Shown here: positions 44,961 through 49,308 of the stretch, piece after piece
Position numbering within the stretch: the first letter of the stretch is position 1
Layout of the letters: each line of letters opens with the position of its first letter
Origin: Nymphaea colorata
Lineage: Eukaryota > Streptophyta > Magnoliopsida > Nymphaeales > Nymphaeaceae
DNA length: 49,308 nucleotides
Assembly (NCBI RefSeq): GCF_008831285.2
Contig: NW_022204594.1
Span: 1-49,308 of the forward strand
Reading direction: 5' to 3'
Notes under the pieces: generated by a model
Databases searched by the model: none
Told to the model about the DNA's origin: nothing
What the model saw: only the letters and a program-made list of their open reading frames with translations
Program-made: the position numbers and the translations under genes

Positions 44961-45360
44961 ACCCCCTTTTGCCTAGGTTCGACCTAGACTACCTCGTGCG
45001 AACTCGGATTAGGACTCGACTATAGGTTAGACCGTTCAAGTTCGGGAAAGTCCTAAAAACGGATCAAAGCCACCTTCAGGTTTAATCCAATTTCGCTCAC
45101 GCTTGGCCGTTGTTGCTCCGCCTGCTCCGCCCACTGCAAGAACTCCAAGCTGTAAGTATTCCTCTGAAGCTGGCCTAGATACCTTGCTGGACTCACGTCC
45201 AGCCCTTACGAGCCTAGTTGGACCCAGCTTGGTCCTTGGTTCAGCCCTTACAAGATGGCTGGATTTTTGGCTCGTAACAGATCCACCCTCCTTAAAATGA
45301 GCTTGTCCCCAAGCTCTTGCTTTAGCTTTTTCCGGATGGGTCTGAGTTCCACGTGCTACC
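44961..45360 (-). mobile_element. 3' end of an internal region, minus strand
   Basis: PPT complement at 44961-44971, then the end of the ORF. It is cut at about 45360 where it meets plus-strand LTR-L. Together with LTR-K it is an inverted copy of about 6866-11455. Confidence 0.85.
45036..45360 (-). pseudogene. C-terminal part of the retroelement ORF, minus strand
   Basis: About 108 codons open to the stop at 45036, from VARGTQTHPEK to the GLSRT tail. It keeps TGG where the copy ending at 26819 has a stop. It has no own start because it is cut by the junction. Confidence 0.75.
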
Positions 45361-48300
45361 ATATCCCTAGCCTAACGTCATCTCTCTTGGCGTCATCTAC
45401 CTTTCAAACCCCAAGGTGAAGATCTGCATCGTCTTCAGCCCTCTTGTCAACCGAAGGTCTCCCTCTTCCACTGAACCTTGTTTTCTGGTTTCTTCCTCTC
45501 CCCGTCGACCTAAGGATCACGGCCTAAGGATAGCAGCAAGCTCCGGCGCGCGGCGTCTCCAACGGACCACGAAGAATACCCACGAGCATTTTCTTGAAGC
45601 ACGGTGCCTTCCTTCTCAAGCACAAAGAAGGTTGTGAGGCTGTCTTCATCCCGGAAGGCTGGAGCAACTTGGGCGACCTGGTAGCAAGAGACAAAGAGGA
45701 AAAAAGGTTAGTACGAAGAGAAAACAAGAAAAGTTAGTGAGCAACACGTTGCTCGGTTTTGATCTTGAGTTCGGCTAGAAGATGGATTTCAATCCCTCGG
45801 TGTAAACCCGTGAGATTGAGCTCACATCCCGCGGCTGAAAACAGAATTAAACCCTTGCTTACGCGTCTAAGAACTCCTTGGCTTTCTTGAGTTCTTTCCC
45901 TCACGCTACGCACGAAGGTTCCCCACGAGCGTCCTCAAAAAAGGGCCTCTTTGGTTGCCTCCGTTTTTGGGCAAAACGGATGCACAAATCCAGCAAGCAA
46001 AAAGGGCTTGCAAAGTGCATCAAAAGGCGTCAAAACAAAGAAAGAAATACAAAAAAGAAGACGCCCCATCAAAAGGAATCAAACGGCTGAATTTGAGCTT
46101 CATCCGGCTACTCGTTCTCGTGTTTTAGGACCGGCCTGAACCCTGCAATTTCCGGTGAACTTTCTGTGATTCCGGCCAGACTTTGGCCCTTTTCTGGCAT
46201 GGACTAATCTGCCCCTGACCGTGGAACTGTTCAATAACAAGCTGAGGGTATTCTGGTCCATTGTTGGAGGAGCGCACTAGGGTAAATCACCCTAGCCGCC
46301 GGTGCTAGCTCGCACCTTCCTTGGCCGCCGGTCTTCATTTGGTAAGTCCTATTCTTTCTCTCTTTTGTTTAATCCTAGCCCTTGAGTGAGCCACGTGTCA
46401 GCCATCCCCTTAGCCTCCCAGATTTACCTAGCCACCTGTCCCACTTGGTTGATTCGGTCCCAGCCGAGAATCATCCAAGACTCCATCGAATTCCCCCAAA
46501 TCCGGTAAATCCCTCTCCTCGCAATCTCCTTACCAATTTTGTTGCCAATCTTGTAGTCAACCGAGTCCTTCCTCTCATCTTAGCCATTGGTGTCGCCACG
46601 TGTCGTCATCCCAGCCTGCAGCTACTGCCACCTCACCAGCTAGTCCCTCCATCCTTGTCGAGCAGCCTACCCCTGGCGTTTTCACCTTTTCCCTCGCATA
46701 ATCCCTCTACCGTTTTTGTTGACTCTCACACGTATTTCTATTTTGGTGGAGCGTTGTGAGAACGGCACCTCCTCCTCTTCCCTATCCGAGCCCCTTCCTT
46801 TTTGTTAGCCCCAAGCCTCATCACCAGGTCACCACTCCCTCTCGAGACCATGGCCCCACACGTTTTACCTTTCTCAGCCCTTAGAGCCCTTGCCGATTTC
46901 GTAGAGGCCATCACACGTTTTCCTTTTGGAAGTGAGGTCTAGGAATTCGCCACCTCCTCCTTGCCCCAGCTCGTCTCCTCCATTTTTGGTATCTTACCTT
47001 AGCTCCTCTCCACCTCACCTTCCCTAATTATTACCCACCTGAACCGAGCCAGCTTTCCCCCTCTATGTCGCACACCATTCCTCTGTAGATCCCACGGTTT
47101 ACACTTGTCAACGTTGGAGCCAACCTTGTTATCGCACTTCCCCCTTTCTTTTCCTCCACCGTCTTTAGTCCCTCTCGCATGGAGTTCTCCCCTTGCCTCC
47201 TCATGCTCTTACCTTGAGTGTTAGCCAGCTTTACCCCTTTAGCTCTTGCCTAATCCCTTTCTTGTCGAGTCACCCCTTGTGTCCCTCGTGAAGAAGAGAA
47301 GGAGTCCCCACGCGCCTAACGTTGAAGTCTTACCTTTTGTCTTTGGCCACGTGCCTCCCCTTCCTAACAATTGGAAGAAAGCCGAGCCAATTCCCTCCTC
47401 ATTCTTAGGAAGGAAATTGGAGTCGAATCCTTATTTGCTAGTCTCTCTCTAGCAAGTCTCTTAGCTCTCATTTCAGTTTAGAATTGAGCGCCCCTTTTCC
47501 TCCTCTACCGTAGGAAAGAATCTCCCCGCCAACCCTTGCCTTTGGCAATTGGTCCTTCTCACCTCCCTCTTTCTTAGTTAGGTGGCCTCCACCTGGCCTC
47601 ACCACTTGATACCCGTAGGAACCATTGACCAGCTTAGTCAACACCCTTAGATAGACTTACCGTAACCTCCCTTGTCCTATTTAGTAAGTCCTTGTCGCAA
47701 TATCCCTTGTCAACCCCCTAGTCGACCTCTCCTACTTTGGCACCCGTGCCCTTGACCTCCTTTCCTCTATTTTGGAAAGTAGCCTAGGTCCTAAGGCAGC
47801 CAAGGTCAACGCTGCCTAAGTGATTCGGACCCACCTCTTGCACGGCTAGACCCAAGCCGCCCCTCTCTTCCGCACCTTCCTTATGCCTTAGCGTCTTGAC
47901 TTAATTCAAGTCAATCCCAGCCGCATTGAACCTAAGCCAGTCCTTAGTCCGCCTTGCCCAGCTGACCTTAGCCTTGACCTGGCCAGCCAACCTTAACCGG
48001 ACCTCTCGTAGCTAGGTTTGCCCGAGCTCTAAACCGAGCTCTTATCTTTTCCGTAGCTAGGTTCTCCGGGTTCTAAACCGAACCCAGCCCTTCCGAAGGT
48101 CCTCCCCTACGCACGGCGAGGCACTTCCAGTTCGATACCCTCTTGGGCAGCGATCCCAGCACGGCCAGGAGGACCTATCCAGCAGTAGCTACCACTAGCT
48201 GCTGCTCTTGCTCACGGCCAGGAGGGCCGTATTCCAGCAACACGTCCAGCGTCCATAGCCGGCAATTTGAAGACTGCCGGTGTAGCTTCCACCTCTTCGC

Positions 48301-48871
48301 GGGATCCAATCCGCTTCTTCCTCATCCGAGATCTCCTCATGTTGCTGCATTGCCCGAGGTGGGGATTCACCTCGTGGCCTCTTGCTGAAGCCAAGACTAG
48401 CTTGGCTGGTAACGCCCTCTCACTCCCTTGTAGTTTCGCGGGTCGGGTGCATTTGCTTTCGTATTTGCTTGAGCCCGGCTTTGGCCTTGGTTGATTCAGC
48501 GGTACCTCGACGGCCCTTGGCCTAGACACGACGCTAATCGACGAGCCTACCTAGGGTATTGGGTGTGGTTTGTTACGTATAGTGGTTTGTGTGGTTTGAT
48601 GGTTTGAATTGAGTGAGTTGCGAGAGTACTTTTGTATCGCGCACGCTTGTACGGCCTCACATCCCTCGTAGATTTCTGTAGTAGGTTTGACTTAGTTAGG
48701 TTTTTGGGATTACCCCTATTGTTCATCACGTCCTATTGGGTTTGCGCCGGGGTCCTGTCCGGCCGGGTAGTTCCTTGTATATTTGTTTAGGATTTTTGGT
48801 CTAGATTCCTCGACGGATCTTGGCAGTAGGACCTCGACTCCTTGGGTCGGCCGTTGGGGTCGGAACCCACA
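45361..48871 (+). mobile_element. LTR-L, 5' truncated
   Basis: It begins at ATCCCTAGCCTAACG, about 440 bp inside the LTR, and ends CCCACA. Its first part matches LTR-A bases from about 30 and its whole length matches LTR-D in reverse. From about 47900 on it shows many single-base losses compared with all other copies. Donor at 46342. Confidence 0.88.
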
Positions 48872-48879
48872 ATTGTTAG
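48866..48879. other. Second tail-to-tail LTR junction on CAATTG
   Basis: CCCACA of LTR-L, AT, then TGTTAG of LTR-M. Read on the other strand it has the same form as 15795-15808: one side ends CTAACA, the other carries the altered TGTGGG end. Confidence 0.85.
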
Positions 48880-49308
48880 GATCCCGACCCAACGGGCCGA
48901 CCCAAGGAGCCGAGGTCCTACTGCCAAGATCGCCTCGAGGAATCTAGACCAAAAACCTAACAAATAATACAAGGAACTACCGGCCGGACATGACCCCGGC
49001 ACAAACCCAATAGGACGTGAATACACGAAAGGGTAATCCCAAAACCTATCTAAAGTCAAACCTACTACAGAAAACTACTAGGGATGTGAGGCCGTACAAC
49101 CGTGTGCGATACAGAAATGCTCTCGCAACTCACTCAAGATCAAACCATACAAGCCACACAAACCATAACTATGCGTAACAAACCACACCCAATACCCTAG
49201 GTAGGCTCGTCGATTAGCGGTCGTGTCTAGGCCAAGGGCCGTCGAGGTACCGCTGGAACCAACCAAGGCCGAAGCGGGCTCAAGCAAATACGAAAGCAAA
49301 TGCACCCG
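48874..49308 (-). mobile_element. LTR-M, minus strand, cut by window end
   Basis: The last 435 bases of an LTR in reverse, of the LTR-A/LTR-C subtype (GTGTGCGATACAGAAATGC). It continues beyond the window. Confidence 0.88.

Overview
This is plant nuclear DNA built almost entirely from one family of long-LTR retrotransposons. The evidence for a land plant is the primer binding site TGGTATCAGAGCC (complementary to the 3' end of initiator Met tRNA), LTRs of about 4.1 kb, polypurine tracts before each downstream LTR, and dense nested, tandem and inverted copies. I cannot name the species. I find no host gene, RNA gene, CRISPR array or prokaryotic operon. No copy shows reverse transcriptase, integrase, protease, RNase H or a CCHC zinc knuckle, so every copy here appears non-autonomous.

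Layout. Plus-strand array 1 (1-15800): LTR-A, internal region 1, LTR-B, a mostly deleted internal region, LTR-C. LTR-C meets minus-strand LTR-D (15803-19570) tail to tail. A rearranged zone (19571-24674) holds two 3' LTR fragments that start at the same base, one internal region with an open FHA-like reading frame, a short minus-strand LTR piece, and patchwork filler DNA. Plus-strand array 2 (24675-39241) has a long uninterrupted ORF, LTR-H, a decayed internal region, LTR-I and a truncated internal region. Then come a minus LTR piece (39238-40285), an AT-rich segment with a strong hairpin (40286-40780), minus LTR-K with flanking internal pieces (40781-45360), LTR-L (+) and LTR-M (-) joined tail to tail at 48872, running to the window end.

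How the element seems to be organised: an LTR with a 23-24 bp tandem repeat block, a possible TATA box and an invariant GTAAGT splice donor; PBS; a leader of about 1 kb with a dyad and two related hairpins; an acceptor-like site; one long ORF; PPT; LTR. The ORF would encode roughly 860 residues when undamaged: an N-terminal FHA-like fold, an acidic serine-rich stretch and a basic C-terminal half with short internal repeats. No copy here carries the whole ORF intact. The 21703 copy keeps the FHA-like part but is cut at its 3' end, and the 24675 copy has the long C-terminal part but lost the FHA-like part.

The most notable points are the FHA-like domain in a retroelement ORF, the twin hairpins with compensatory stems and the same pentaloop in the leader, the conserved splice donor upstream of them, and the tail-to-tail LTR junctions centred on CAATTG. 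All similarity statements are by-eye comparisons within the window.
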